From Salinicoccus kekensis (GTDB lineage: Bacteria > Bacillota > Bacilli > Staphylococcales > Salinicoccaceae), in NCBI RefSeq assembly GCF_900220995.1, contig NZ_OBQF01000002.1, forward strand, positions 1-64,000: a DNA stretch of 64,000 nucleotides, in the 5' to 3' direction. Shown piece by piece: positions 51,905 to 60,362 of this stretch (its first letter is position 1; each line of letters opens with the position of its first letter). Made by a program: the position numbers and the translations under genes. Under the pieces are notes generated by a model, which ran no database searches, was not told the DNA's origin, and saw nothing but the letters and a program-made list of their open reading frames with translations.

Positions 51905-52375
51905 TTATCTGATTTCCACGCCGAGATGGTCGGCCAGGCGGTACAGGGCCACGATCAGCGCTCTTTCATGAACTTCCTGGTCGATGCCTTCCGGCACATT
52001 ACGGCATGTCACGAAGACTTCCGTTTCATTCCCCTGCCCGATCATCGTCCATTCCTGCTCCATAATCTCCTGGAAACTTTCGTCATCTGTATCAAATTCC
52101 ACGGTGAAGATGACGCGGTTGTAGGGCTCCAGTGTTTTGAAGACACCCGTGTAGCGGTCGATATTATCCACAGTTTTCCCCGCCGCCTCCCGGTCATTGT
52201 ATATCAGGTTGACGGTGAACATCCCGCCTTCGACGGCATCGAAAGCTTCAATTTCCATCGTCATATCGTGCGGGGCCATCCATTTCTTGAAGGCTTCCTC
52301 TTTTACGAACGACTGGTAGATGCTTTCCTGCGGTGCACCAACCAGGGCACTGGCCTTATCAATTCTCTTTGACAT
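51905..52375 (-). CDS. SRPBCC (AHSA1-like) domain protein
   Basis: START-like fold protein of 156 residues. ASALVGAPQESIYQSFVKEEAFKKWMAP at the N-terminus and the strand pattern after it, with a C-terminal helix (VHERALIVALYRLADHLG), are typical of the Hsp90-activator-like SRPBCC group, which binds small hydrophobic ligands. No ligand is predicted. AGGAGGAATT lies upstream of the start. It is the gene downstream of desR on the same strand. Confidence 0.82.
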   Translation of the reverse strand: MSKRIDKASALVGAPQESIYQSFVKEEAFKKWMAPHDMTMEIEAFDAVEGGMFTVNLIYNDREAAGKTVDNIDRYTGVFKTLEPYNRVIFTVEFDTDDESFQEIMEQEWTMIGQGNETEVFVTCRNVPEGIDQEVHERALIVALYRLADHLGVEIR

Positions 52376-52416
52376 GCAATTCCTCCTATTCCGCTTATCA
52401 CACGGTTATCTCTACC

Positions 52417-53016
52417 CTATTTCAGCCAGCCTTTTTCAATTGCCTTCGATATGGCTTCGATCCTGTTTTTTGCATCGAGTTTATCCAGCACGATTGAAAT
52501 GTAATTTCTCACGGTGCCGTTCGATAGGTTGAGGTTTTTCGCAATGACTTTCGTCGGCTCACCTTCAGCCAGATGCTGGACGATTTCCTGCTCCCGCTTC
52601 GTCAGCGGGTTATCCAGCTCGAATGCCACATCAATCAGTTCCGGCGAGTACACCCTTTTGCCGTCCATGATCTGCCGGATGGCGTCGGCGAGCGTCTCAC
52701 TCGGGCTGTCCTTCAATAAATACCCGCGCACATTGGCCTTCTTCGCCCGCTCGAAATATCCGGGCCTTAAAAACGTTGTCAGTATCATCACTTTACAGTC
52801 TGTGTCCTTCAACTTCTCGGCCGCTTCAAGGCCTGTCATCACCGGCATTTCTATATCCATGAGGCAGACGTCCGGTTCCAGTTCTTCGACCAGTTTCAAT
52901 GCCTCTTCGCCATTCACTGCTTTGCCGACGACTTCCAGATCATCCTCCAGATCCAGCAGGGAACCCAGGGCGCCGAGCAGCAGGTTTTGATCTTCCGCAA
53001 GCACTATACGTATCAT
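52417..53016 (-). CDS. desR: NarL/LuxR response regulator, DesR-like
   Basis: 199 residues: a receiver domain (about 1-120) with phosphorylated D54 in CLMDIEMP, the acidic pair E8-D9, and the Lys in LLKDSP, followed by a LuxR-type HTH (LTKREQEIVQHLAEG to the end). Its ATG comes directly after the kinase stop. With the kinase and a desaturase gene just upstream it forms the B. subtilis type des-desK-desR set, which senses membrane order and cold. Confidence 0.88.
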   Translation of the reverse strand: MIRIVLAEDQNLLLGALGSLLDLEDDLEVVGKAVNGEEALKLVEELEPDVCLMDIEMPVMTGLEAAEKLKDTDCKVMILTTFLRPGYFERAKKANVRGYLLKDSPSETLADAIRQIMDGKRVYSPELIDVAFELDNPLTKREQEIVQHLAEGEPTKVIAKNLNLSNGTVRNYISIVLDKLDAKNRIEAISKAIEKGWLK

Positions 53017-54138
53017 TTATCCTTCCTCCCTTTCCTTTAGTATTTTCGGCACCGAGACATTGATTTCGAACCCTTCAGGCGTCTGGGTGATATGCATCTC
53101 ACCGCTCACAAATGCGAGCCTCTCCCTCATACCGTCCAGGCCGTTGCCGTTGAGAAATTGCTTGTTACGGGTGCCGTTATCGGATACTTTCAGCAGAAGA
53201 TCCCTTTTCGATTCGGATAATTCTATGAAGCTGTAGTCTGCCCCGGCATGTCTGATAACATTGTTGACGGCTTCTTTTAAGCACATGCTCAGTATATTTT
53301 CACTCAGCTCGGGAATCTTACCAATTTCTGCATCCACCGTTATTTCATGGTCTATGCCTGCCGTATCGAGTATGTCCCCCACCCTTTCCAGCTCTTCAGC
53401 CAGCCCATTATGCCTCATATTACCGATCAGTTCCCTCACTTCTTTCAGTGCCTGCCTTGAAGTATGGTGGATATCTTCCAGCTCATTTTTCGCTTTCACA
53501 GTATCTATATCAATCAGTTTCGATGACAGTTCACTTTTCAAGCCGATCATCGACAGTTTCTGACCCAGTGTATCATGAAGGTCACGGGCGATCCGGTTGC
53601 GTTCATCGGCAATCGCAAGCTCTGCGATCTTCTGATTTGCATCCGCAAGCTGGTCTTCCAACTCTTCAGTCTGGATACGGCTCCGTTTGCCGATCGGAAT
53701 CAAAATGACGCCGAGCACCGTCATGATCAAAAATGGCAGATGGCTGATGAATAAAGAATAGTCGCCGATGAAACCGACCACCATCGCGGCGATCGTCGTT
53801 ACAAGGTGGATCACATACATGGATATGAACCCCGCCCTGTTACGTATGATGCCTACATAAAATGCGATGAATAAGGCGAAGTATACATATCCAAATAAAT
53901 AAGTCATGATGATGTTGATGACGAATTCAATGCTGAGACCGATATATATTTTCGGTCCCTCCACGTTATACGTCAGCCAGAACACCGCGAAAAACAACGC
54001 GGTGGCCACAACGCCGAAGACGATTTCAAGTGATGATGTCGAACGGAATATGAAGTAGAAAGGCAGCACACAGAAGACGATCCATATATATAAACTGAGT
54101 CCGGTATTTTTGGCGAAAATATGATACCAATCTCTCAT
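53017..54138 (-). CDS. desK: sensor histidine kinase, DesK-like
   Basis: About 373 residues. Four to five transmembrane helices in about 10-150, then a coiled coil (QTEELEDQLADANQKIAEL), the HisKA_3 box with H188 in RDLHDTLGQKLS, and an ATPase domain with the N box VNNVIRHAG and G box DNGTRNKQF...GLDGM. The start is the ATG at 54138 after GGGAGG. A hairpin terminator separates it from des, so it may rely on readthrough or its own promoter. Confidence 0.9.
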   Translation of the reverse strand: MRDWYHIFAKNTGLSLYIWIVFCVLPFYFIFRSTSSLEIVFGVVATALFFAVFWLTYNVEGPKIYIGLSIEFVINIIMTYLFGYVYFALFIAFYVGIIRNRAGFISMYVIHLVTTIAAMVVGFIGDYSLFISHLPFLIMTVLGVILIPIGKRSRIQTEELEDQLADANQKIAELAIADERNRIARDLHDTLGQKLSMIGLKSELSSKLIDIDTVKAKNELEDIHHTSRQALKEVRELIGNMRHNGLAEELERVGDILDTAGIDHEITVDAEIGKIPELSENILSMCLKEAVNNVIRHAGADYSFIELSESKRDLLLKVSDNGTRNKQFLNGNGLDGMRERLAFVSGEMHITQTPEGFEINVSVPKILKEREEG

Positions 54139-54201
54139 TGTACTGCCTCCCTTCATTTTATTTGTTTAATTATATCAGTTTATGAGTCATTTAAATATTA
54201 T

Positions 54202-54236
54202 AAAAGACCCTCCCACAATATATGGAAAGGTCTTTT
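54202..54236 (-). terminator. terminator between des and desK
   Basis: Minus strand AAAAGACC...GGTCTTTT stem with further pairing inside, and T4. It should attenuate desKR expression from the des promoter. Confidence 0.75.
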
Positions 54237-54242
54237 AAAGTT

Positions 54243-55274
54243 CTATTGACTCGTCTGTTGTCGTTTCATGCCGTTCTCAGCGACACGCTGCTTCAGTTCC
54301 CTGAACGTGATGAATTTTTTATGGTCTTCATCGAAGAGCCTGAACTTGATCGACTCGAGGCTTGTCTTCAAAGTGATCGTCGTCGCCTGATGAAGCGGCG
54401 GTGTATTTTCATGCGCCTCTTCAAGATGGTAGTTCGGAACCCTCGGCGCCAGATGATGGACATGGTGGTAACCGATGCTTCCCGTCATCCACTCGAGCCA
54501 TTTCGGCAATTTATAGTAGGAACTGCCGTCGACTGCCGCTTTGACGAAATCCCATTCCGATTCATTTTCAAAATAGGAATCTTCGAACTGATGCTGGACA
54601 TAGAACAACCAGATACCCGCCATTCCGGCGATGTAGATGATCGGCAGCTGGACCATCAGGAGGACATGCCACCCTAAAGTGAAGCCGATTGTGAGATAAG
54701 CTGCAATCAATATAAAAGTGATCAGGTGCGTATTCAATCGTTCTTTCCTTTTCGCTGCCTTACGGTTGAAACGGTTGGCACTGAGGAACAGGTGAAGCGG
54801 CCCGAGACCGAATAATACGATCGGGTTACGGTACAATCTGTACTGCAGTTTTTGCCATCTGCCTGCTTCCTCGTACTCCTTGACCGTCATGACCCATATA
54901 TCGCCGATGCCCCGCTTATCGAGGTTGCCACTCGTTGCGTGGTGCATCGCATGTTCGGTTTTCCATCTGTCAAAAGCGAAATGCGTGATGACGCCGGTGA
55001 ATGTACCGAAAAAGTTGTTGAGCTTTTTATTTTTGAAAAATGAGCCGTGCGCACAGTCATGAAAAATTATGAATGAACGTATCATGAAACCTGCAGCAAG
55101 AATGCTGAATGGCAGACTCAGCCAGAATGAAACACTGAGTGCCTGGTATGCCAGGAACCATAATAAAAAGAATGGCACGATTGTATTGAGTAATTGTATG
55201 ATGCTTGTCTTTGTTTGAGATTTTGCGTAGGGCATGACCGACTTTCTCAGTTCCGCCTGCTTCTGTTTAGTCAT
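54243..55274 (-). CDS. des: membrane fatty acid desaturase
   Basis: 343 residues, four transmembrane helices, with the three di-iron histidine boxes HDCAHGS, EHAMHHATSG and GYHHVHH. It introduces a double bond into membrane phospholipid acyl chains to keep the membrane fluid at low temperature. It is followed by desK-desR, and dyads upstream of its promoter fit activation by DesR. GGGAGATGG is 7 nt before the start. Confidence 0.92.
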   Translation of the reverse strand: MTKQKQAELRKSVMPYAKSQTKTSIIQLLNTIVPFFLLWFLAYQALSVSFWLSLPFSILAAGFMIRSFIIFHDCAHGSFFKNKKLNNFFGTFTGVITHFAFDRWKTEHAMHHATSGNLDKRGIGDIWVMTVKEYEEAGRWQKLQYRLYRNPIVLFGLGPLHLFLSANRFNRKAAKRKERLNTHLITFILIAAYLTIGFTLGWHVLLMVQLPIIYIAGMAGIWLFYVQHQFEDSYFENESEWDFVKAAVDGSSYYKLPKWLEWMTGSIGYHHVHHLAPRVPNYHLEEAHENTPPLHQATTITLKTSLESIKFRLFDEDHKKFITFRELKQRVAENGMKRQQTSQ

Positions 55275-55308
55275 TAAAAACCATCTCCCTGTTTTCTATT
55301 CATCTATA

Positions 55309-55375
55309 ATTATATAGTGCGCACGGGAAAGCGGATAGACAAGTTTGTCAGCAATAATATATGACATTTGTCATA
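55309..55375 (-). promoter_or_regulatory. des control region: -10 and two upstream dyads
   Basis: Minus strand: -10 TATAAT (55309-55314) with a poor -35 (TATCCG region). Upstream lie two inverted repeats, GACAA-GT-TTGTC (55338-55349) and TATGACA-TT-TGTCATA (55360-55375), both containing TGTC half-sites. Weak -35 plus adjacent dyads is the layout of an activator-dependent promoter, probably for DesR. Confidence 0.6.
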
Positions 55376-55399
55376 CCGGCGATGAATTTTAAGGAAATG

Positions 55400-55425
55400 G
55401 TTATCAAAAGTGTAAATAGGGGTAT
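55400..55425 (+). promoter_or_regulatory. SigB-type promoter of a 23-residue peptide gene
   Basis: GTTATC (55400-55405), 14-nt spacer, GGGTAT (55420-55425). The -10 is a perfect SigB hexamer. The ribosome site GCAGGAGGT begins 16 nt downstream. Confidence 0.65.
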
Positions 55426-55456
55426 GGAAAGATAACTCAAGCAGGAGGTATTCATT

Positions 55457-55528
55457 ATGAAATATGGTATTTCAATCACTTTAATCATTGTCATCGTCTT
55501 TGTACTCATTATTTTGATGAATAATTAA
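55457..55528 (+). CDS. 23-residue hydrophobic membrane peptide
   Basis: Begins after AGGAGGTATTCATT and encodes MKYGISITLIIVIVFVLIILMNN, of which about 5-21 is a single transmembrane helix. A SigB-type promoter lies in front and a terminator behind, so the unit looks complete. I do not recognise a family; small stress-induced single-span proteins of Bacilli are the nearest analogy. Confidence 0.65.
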   Translation: MKYGISITLIIVIVFVLIILMNN

Positions 55529-55558
55529 AAAAACGGCAGTCGGGGTTCCCCGGCTGCC
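55527..55558 (-). terminator. terminator of the 30-residue membrane protein gene
   Basis: Minus strand stem GGCAGCCGGGG / CCCCGACTGCC (one mismatch) with a 2-nt loop and T7; may also stop the small plus-strand gene. Confidence 0.85.
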
Positions 55559-55579
55559 AATTGTCATTTATATGGACTT

Positions 55580-55672
55580 TTATTTTTTCGATTTACCGAT
55601 GCCTTTGAAGACCATCCCGATGATGATGGCGATGATCACCGTGGCGAGACCGAATATCAACAGTGCATTCAT
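55580..55672 (-). CDS. 30-residue membrane protein
   Basis: After GGGAGTGCGGAG a short frame encodes MNALLIFGLATVIIAIIIGM..., a single membrane helix (about 3-21) with a basic tail GKSKK. A strong terminator follows. It lies downstream of three paralogous membrane protein genes on the same strand. Family not recognised. Confidence 0.6.
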   Translation of the reverse strand: MNALLIFGLATVIIAIIIGMVFKGIGKSKK

Positions 55673-55751
55673 ATCTCCGCACTCCCTTTCGTGAGTCTTT
55701 TCTTATTGATGTACCTTTTTACGGAAAAGATGAAACATCCCCGGCTGCTCA

Positions 55752-56156
55752 TCACTTTCCGGATTCATGGCTGTTGCTGATTACTTTAATCTGAAGCGGT
55801 TTGATGCTCCCTGCTGCGATGATGAACACTGCAGCAACCACGACTGCAACCCAAAAGTTGAAAAGATCGAAGTACGAAGATGCAAACATCAAAAGTAATA
55901 TGACCGGCATGGCGTAAAGCAGGTAATTCGCCAGCGGCGCATTCGATACTTCGACGATATCGCCCCGCTTCACCTGCCTGGCCGCACCCCTCGACATGAT
56001 GTGCTTCACTTTCAGTTCGGCCGTTTCATCTTCAAGTCCGATTTCAGATGAACCGCTGCCAAATATCGAAGCTTTTTTCTCTCCGTCCATGTACACTTCA
56101 AGCTCCGTCCACTGCGTGTTCAGCCTTTCTTTTTTCCTGATCACTTTCACCGTCAT
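55752..56156 (-). CDS. small membrane protein of the paralogous family (copy B)
   Basis: 134 residues: N-terminal beta-domain (MTVKVIRKKERL..., LEVYMDGEKKASI, KRGDIVEVSN), two membrane helices (about 78-118) and a strand-like tail LQIKVISNSHESGK. It overlaps the stop of copy C by 4 nt, so the two are cotranscribed and coupled. The function is unknown. Confidence 0.74.
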   Translation of the reverse strand: MTVKVIRKKERLNTQWTELEVYMDGEKKASIFGSGSSEIGLEDETAELKVKHIMSRGAARQVKRGDIVEVSNAPLANYLLYAMPVILLLMFASSYFDLFNFWVAVVVAAVFIIAAGSIKPLQIKVISNSHESGK

Positions 56157-56569
56157 GAATCATACCCCTTTTTCTTACTGTTCCCCACGACTTCGATCTG
56201 GTAGGTCTTCATGAAGAAATCGATGAGGAACGTGATGCCCACCAACGGGAGGAAGAAGATGAGTGACGGCCAGTATTCGATGTTGATGATCATCAACAGT
56301 CCCGGGGCGAGCGCAAAAAACAGCGCGATGAACTGCAGGATATAATGGAGCTTCCTGCGGCTGAGCAGGACGATGTCCCCATCCCTCACCGGGACCGGCT
56401 TCACCCTTTCGAATATGGGCTCGAGGCCGATCTCCGCCGTTTCAGCCGGCAGAGCGACCGTCGTTTCCTCTCCCTTTTTTATCTTATCCACCTCTTCACC
56501 ATTGATTGTAATGATGAGCGGCGTGACCGAATCGATCTTGTTGTATTCCCGCTTCACTTTGATATCCAT
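56153..56569 (-). CDS. small membrane protein of the paralogous family (copy C)
   Basis: 138 residues with the same plan: MDIKVKREYN..., LIITINGEEVDKI, RDGDIVLLSRR, two helices at about 78-120, then YQIEVVGNSKKKG. Its ATG follows GGGGTGAGTCAGCA. It precedes copy B and follows array 4. Divergence between copies is high, so the duplication is old. Confidence 0.74.
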   Translation of the reverse strand: MDIKVKREYNKIDSVTPLIITINGEEVDKIKKGEETTVALPAETAEIGLEPIFERVKPVPVRDGDIVLLSRRKLHYILQFIALFFALAPGLLMIINIEYWPSLIFFLPLVGITFLIDFFMKTYQIEVVGNSKKKGYDS

Positions 56570-56605
56570 TGCTGACTCACCCCTTTCCTATGTAACCGGC
56601 TTTAG

Positions 56606-56975
56606 TGTCCTCAACCGGATGCAGTTCGGCGTGCAGGTCGTTCTGTCTGGATTCCCACTCAAAATCCGGATGGAAACATGTGCATGTGCTGTTCCGTCAG
56701 GATACCCAACCTGATTCCGGACGCAGCTTGACGTGCAGGTCACTCCGTCCGGATCTTCATCCAAAATCCGGATGGCGCACAGCATGCAGGGCTCTCCGTC
56801 AGGATACCCAGCCTAAATCCGGATGGCGCACGACTTTCGAGCCGCCCTGTCCGGAACTTCATCCAGAATCCAGATGGAGCCACGCACACGCGCCCTCCTG
56901 TCAGGATGCCCACCCTAAACCCGGACACAGCCACACTTCTGTACGCCTCTGTCCGGAAACACGCTGTACTCACGT
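56606..56975. repeat. tandem array 4, 51-bp units (seven) with A/B alternation
   Basis: GTC anchors are at 56645, 56696, 56747, 56798, 56849, 56900 and 56951, exactly 51 bp apart with no indels; a diverged unit precedes. Type A units (1, 3, 5, 7) start GTCYGGA with TTCATCCA-like loops; type B units (2, 4, 6) start GTCAGGATRCCCA. This gives a 102-bp higher-order repeat. Most have AATCCGGATGG-like right arms that pair with the start; 20-22 nt between units vary freely. It fills the gap between copies D and C. Open frames exist on both strands but no start or ribosome site supports a gene. Confidence 0.92.
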
Positions 56976-57500
56976 CTTTCCGCTCTCATGCGGCGGCTTC
57001 GGCCGGGCGCTTTCATAATTGATGACGCCGCCGTATTCTTCTTCCGCTTCTTCACGTTCGTGTGCAACCGCCCGCCTGCTTTTTTCAGCTGCGAATATGT
57101 TTTCGAGCACTTCGACTTTAAAGGTGTTCGAATATTTGGCCGTGATGATGACCGATAAGACAATCGGAAATAAAATCCACAGGCCGAAATAGTCATATAT
57201 CGGGAACATGACCGGCAGCAGCAGTATCGATATCAGCAAGGCGTAGAGTATATAGTTCACCCACGTGTGCCGGATCAGGACGACGTCGCCGTTCTTCACG
57301 GTGACTTTATTGCTCAAATCGAACACTTCATTATAATTGATGCTGAAAAGCGCCCCTTCACGGTGCAGGTCGATGGTCAGCTCTTCTTCATTCCTGATTT
57401 CTGCGAACCGCTTGTCGTCCAGCTTGAAATGTACGGATTTCCAAAATCCAAAAACACCGGTTTTCCTCACAACCCGTATGCTCATCTTTTTGTCCATCAT
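56970..57500 (-). CDS. small membrane protein of the paralogous family (copy D), with C-terminal tail
   Basis: About 176 residues from the ATG at 57500, 8 nt after AAGG. It has the family plan (SIRVVRKTG..., VHFKLDDKRFAEI, KNGDVVLIRH, two helices at about 85-125, FKVEVLEN) plus a charged tail (about 135-176) rich in Glu, Arg and Lys. Start choice is not certain; an ATG at 57530 is possible. The stop codon lies inside the first bases of array 4. Confidence 0.72.
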   Translation of the reverse strand: MMDKKMSIRVVRKTGVFGFWKSVHFKLDDKRFAEIRNEEELTIDLHREGALFSINYNEVFDLSNKVTVKNGDVVLIRHTWVNYILYALLISILLLPVMFPIYDYFGLWILFPIVLSVIITAKYSNTFKVEVLENIFAAEKSRRAVAHEREEAEEEYGGVINYESARPKPPHESGKT

Positions 57501-57665
57501 ATCCACTGCCTTTTTACAGGTTACTTTCATACTACCATTATACCCAATATCCGTGAAACCGTTTTTACTATATGAATAAATTTCTCCAGCACCAGAAATT
57601 GTGTTTACTTTTGCATTTTACTGTATTATTATGAATATTATCTTATTTTTGAAGGAGGTTTTACA

Positions 57666-58883
57666 ATGGAAATAACTGCTTCCAAAGAAGTGCTGGGTCA
57701 GATGTTCGGCAGCCTCGAATCCGTATACCCTGAAATGATAGAAGTCAGAAGGGATTTTCATATGCATCCGGAGCTCTCTTTCAAAGAAGTGCGCACACCG
57801 CGCATCATTGCAGAACATTTGAGATCCCTTGATATTGAAACTCATGAAAACGTCGGCACGAGCGGTGTCGTCGGCATACTGAGGGGTGCGCATCCCGGGC
57901 CGAGCGTGGCACTGCGTGCAGACTTTGATGCGCTGCCGATGAATGACGAGAAAGACGTGCCTTACAAATCGACGGTCGAAGGCGTCGCACACGCATGCGG
58001 CCACGATATACATACAACCGCCCTGATGATGGTCGAACGCGTACTTGTACAGTACAAGGACCAGCTGAACGGGAATGTCGTCTTTATACATCAGCATGCA
58101 GAGGAGCAGCCGCCGGGCGGTGCATCCGAAATCATCGCCTCGGGCCTGTTGAAGGACGTCGACTTCGTCTACGGTGCGCATGTCTGGGACGAAGGTGCAC
58201 CGGGTGAGATCGGCTTCACCGAAGGTTATGCCATGGGCGCAGGTGATAACTTTGAAATCACGCTTCACGGCGACGGCGGCCATGGTGCCATGCCGCACAC
58301 TTCAAATGATACTCTGGTCGCCGGCTGCCAGCTCGTCGGCAACCTGCAGAATATCGTGAGCAGGCACCTCGATCCCCAGAAATCGGGCGTCGTCACCGTC
58401 GGCACGATCAGGTCCGGCGATTCACATAACGTCATCCCGTCAAAGGCATACATTGCAGGAACTTCCAGATGTTACGACGATGAGACGAAAAGCATCATGC
58501 GAAAGTCGCTTGAGCACATTTCAAAAACGACCGCAGACCAGTTCGGCGTCACAGCCGAAGTCGTCTTCGCGGAAGGGTATGATGCCGTCTACAACCATAT
58601 CCCCGAGACTCAGAAATTGAAATCACTCGTGGATACCCATGTGCCTGAACTTACAACGCGTGAAAAGCCTCCGGCACTCACGGCTGAAGATTTTGCGGAT
58701 TATTTGAAGGAATTCCCAGGCACCTTCTTTTTCGTCGGTGCACAGAAGTCTGATGCAGAAGCGAACTACACGCTGCATCATCCGAAATTCAATCCGGACG
58801 AACGATCGATGGCCGACATCGGGAAAGTGTTTTTGACTGCAGTATCCCACCACCTGCTCGGACTGGAGGCCGCCAATGACTGA
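57666..58883 (+). CDS. M20D amidohydrolase (hippurate/indoleacetyl-amino-acid hydrolase-like)
   Basis: Zinc amidohydrolase of 405 residues. Family motifs: RRDFHMHPELSFKE, LRADFDALPM, HACGHDIHTT with the metal Cys/His, HQHAEEQPPGGA with the catalytic Glu pair, and a dimerisation domain with GGHGAMPH. It hydrolyses N-acyl amino acids. The next gene overlaps by 8 nt and encodes a YfcC transporter, so uptake and cleavage of one substrate class are probably paired. GAAGGAGGTTT precedes the start. Confidence 0.92.
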   Translation: MEITASKEVLGQMFGSLESVYPEMIEVRRDFHMHPELSFKEVRTPRIIAEHLRSLDIETHENVGTSGVVGILRGAHPGPSVALRADFDALPMNDEKDVPYKSTVEGVAHACGHDIHTTALMMVERVLVQYKDQLNGNVVFIHQHAEEQPPGGASEIIASGLLKDVDFVYGAHVWDEGAPGEIGFTEGYAMGAGDNFEITLHGDGGHGAMPHTSNDTLVAGCQLVGNLQNIVSRHLDPQKSGVVTVGTIRSGDSHNVIPSKAYIAGTSRCYDDETKSIMRKSLEHISKTTADQFGVTAEVVFAEGYDAVYNHIPETQKLKSLVDTHVPELTTREKPPALTAEDFADYLKEFPGTFFFVGAQKSDAEANYTLHHPKFNPDERSMADIGKVFLTAVSHHLLGLEAAND

Positions 58884-60282
58884 TCAATCCAATAAAAACC
58901 AGTTGCCGAAGAAGAAATGGGAGATGCCGGATACGTACGTCATCGTATTCCTCGTCCTGCTCTTCGTCACCGCCGCAACATATTTCGTACCTGCCGGCAT
59001 GTTTGACCGCGAAGAGATTGACGGTGTGGAGCGCGTCATTTCGGGCTCCTTCAGTGAAGCCGCACAAAACCCTGCAGGATTCATGGATGTGTTCCTTGCG
59101 ATCCAGACCGGGATGGTCGATTCTGCCGGACTGATTTTCCTTGTACTGTTCGCAGGCGGCATGTTCGAAGTCATTGAACGCTCGGGTGCCATCAGGGCCG
59201 GCATGCTGTCGACGATTTCCACCATGAGAGGTAAGGAGTTCCTGATGATTGCAGTCATCACCATCCTGTTCGCACTCGGCGGCGCCGTCGGTGCGCTTGC
59301 GAACTCCGTCATACCGTTTGTCGCGATCGGTGTCATGCTTGCCCGCGCCTTGAAGCTCGATGCAATCGTTGCGGTCGCCATCACGTTCAACGCGGCGTTC
59401 ATCGGGTTCACCGCCGGGTTCCTGAACCCCTACACCGTCGGCATCGCCCATAACATCGCCGATGTGCCTTTATTCTCGGGCATGCTTTTCAGGGTCATCG
59501 CATTCGTCCTGTTCGTCGGCATATCGATATGGTATACATGGCGCTACTGTAAAAAGATCATGGATGACCCCGAAAGGAGCCTGATGGGCGTCCTTGAACC
59601 GGAAGCGGATGATCCGGAACTTGATGATACATTCACCGCAAGGCATAAGCTCGTGCTCGGCTGGACGGCCGCCGCACTCGCATTCTTCGTGTTTGCCGTG
59701 GTCCAGTTCCAGTGGACGACCGACCATATGGCCGCATTCTTCATCATCATCGGCCTCGTCGCCGGGGTGATCGCCGGGATGAACTACAACACGTTGACAC
59801 TCACATTTCTGGAAGGGTGTAAAAAGCTCGTATACGGTGCACTGATCATCGGGCTCGCCCGTGCAGTTCTTGTGATCATGGAGAATGCGAACATACTCGA
59901 TACGCTCGTGAACACGCTTGCGACCCCTCTGGAAGCACTGTCGCCGGTGCTGACTGCGATCGGGATGTTCGTCATCAACTCGATCTTCAACTTCTTCATC
60001 CCTTCCGGCAGCGGCCAGGCAGCAATCATGATGCCGATACAGGTCCCGCTTGCGGATATGATCGGCATCACGAGACAGGTGACCGTGGTCGCCTTCCAGT
60101 TCGGGGACGGTCTGTCGAATGCGATCTACCCGACATCCGGACCGCTTATGGCCAGCCTTGCGGTCGCTGCGGTGCCATGGCTGAAATGGGCGAGATGGTT
60201 TCTGCCGCTGTTCCTCCTGCTGTCGCTCGCATCAATCATACTTTTGACGGTCGCCGTGTACTTCAACCTCGGACCCCTGTAA
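58876..60282 (+). CDS. YfcC family transporter
   Basis: Membrane protein of 468 residues with about 12 helices. YFVPAGMFDRE near the start, ANSVIPFVAIGVMLARAL, INSIFNFFIPSGSGQAAIMMPIQVPLADM and DGLSNAIYPTSG are typical of YfcC/ArcD-like anion or amino acid transporters. It overlaps the M20 amidohydrolase gene by 8 nt, suggesting it brings in the acylated amino acid or exports a product. Confidence 0.9.
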   Translation: MTDQSNKNQLPKKKWEMPDTYVIVFLVLLFVTAATYFVPAGMFDREEIDGVERVISGSFSEAAQNPAGFMDVFLAIQTGMVDSAGLIFLVLFAGGMFEVIERSGAIRAGMLSTISTMRGKEFLMIAVITILFALGGAVGALANSVIPFVAIGVMLARALKLDAIVAVAITFNAAFIGFTAGFLNPYTVGIAHNIADVPLFSGMLFRVIAFVLFVGISIWYTWRYCKKIMDDPERSLMGVLEPEADDPELDDTFTARHKLVLGWTAAALAFFVFAVVQFQWTTDHMAAFFIIIGLVAGVIAGMNYNTLTLTFLEGCKKLVYGALIIGLARAVLVIMENANILDTLVNTLATPLEALSPVLTAIGMFVINSIFNFFIPSGSGQAAIMMPIQVPLADMIGITRQVTVVAFQFGDGLSNAIYPTSGPLMASLAVAAVPWLKWARWFLPLFLLLSLASIILLTVAVYFNLGPL

Positions 60283-60299
60283 ATGATTGTGCATGACAT

Positions 60300-60325
60300 G
60301 TATTTAAAAACCATATAAAGGGTAT
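60300..60325 (+). promoter_or_regulatory. SigB-type promoter of the 108-residue protein gene
   Basis: GTATTT (60300-60305), 14-nt spacer, GGGTAT (60320-60325); an ATTTAA also lies 12 nt from the -10. The start codon is 37 nt downstream. Confidence 0.55.
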
Positions 60326-60362
60326 ATATTGGAAGAAGAACGCCAAAGAGTGGAGGTCTGCC

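Noticed and set aside
56606-56975. CRISPR array reading of the 51-bp repeats (29-bp conserved, 22-bp variable)
   Set aside because: The conserved part is itself divergent and alternates between two types, variable parts still resemble each other, and no cas genes or leader are nearby.
56605-57018. Plus-strand open frame across array 4
   Set aside because: No ribosome site, Cys/Trp/His-rich low-complexity product, and it runs antisense into copy D. Minus-strand frames are also open in parts.
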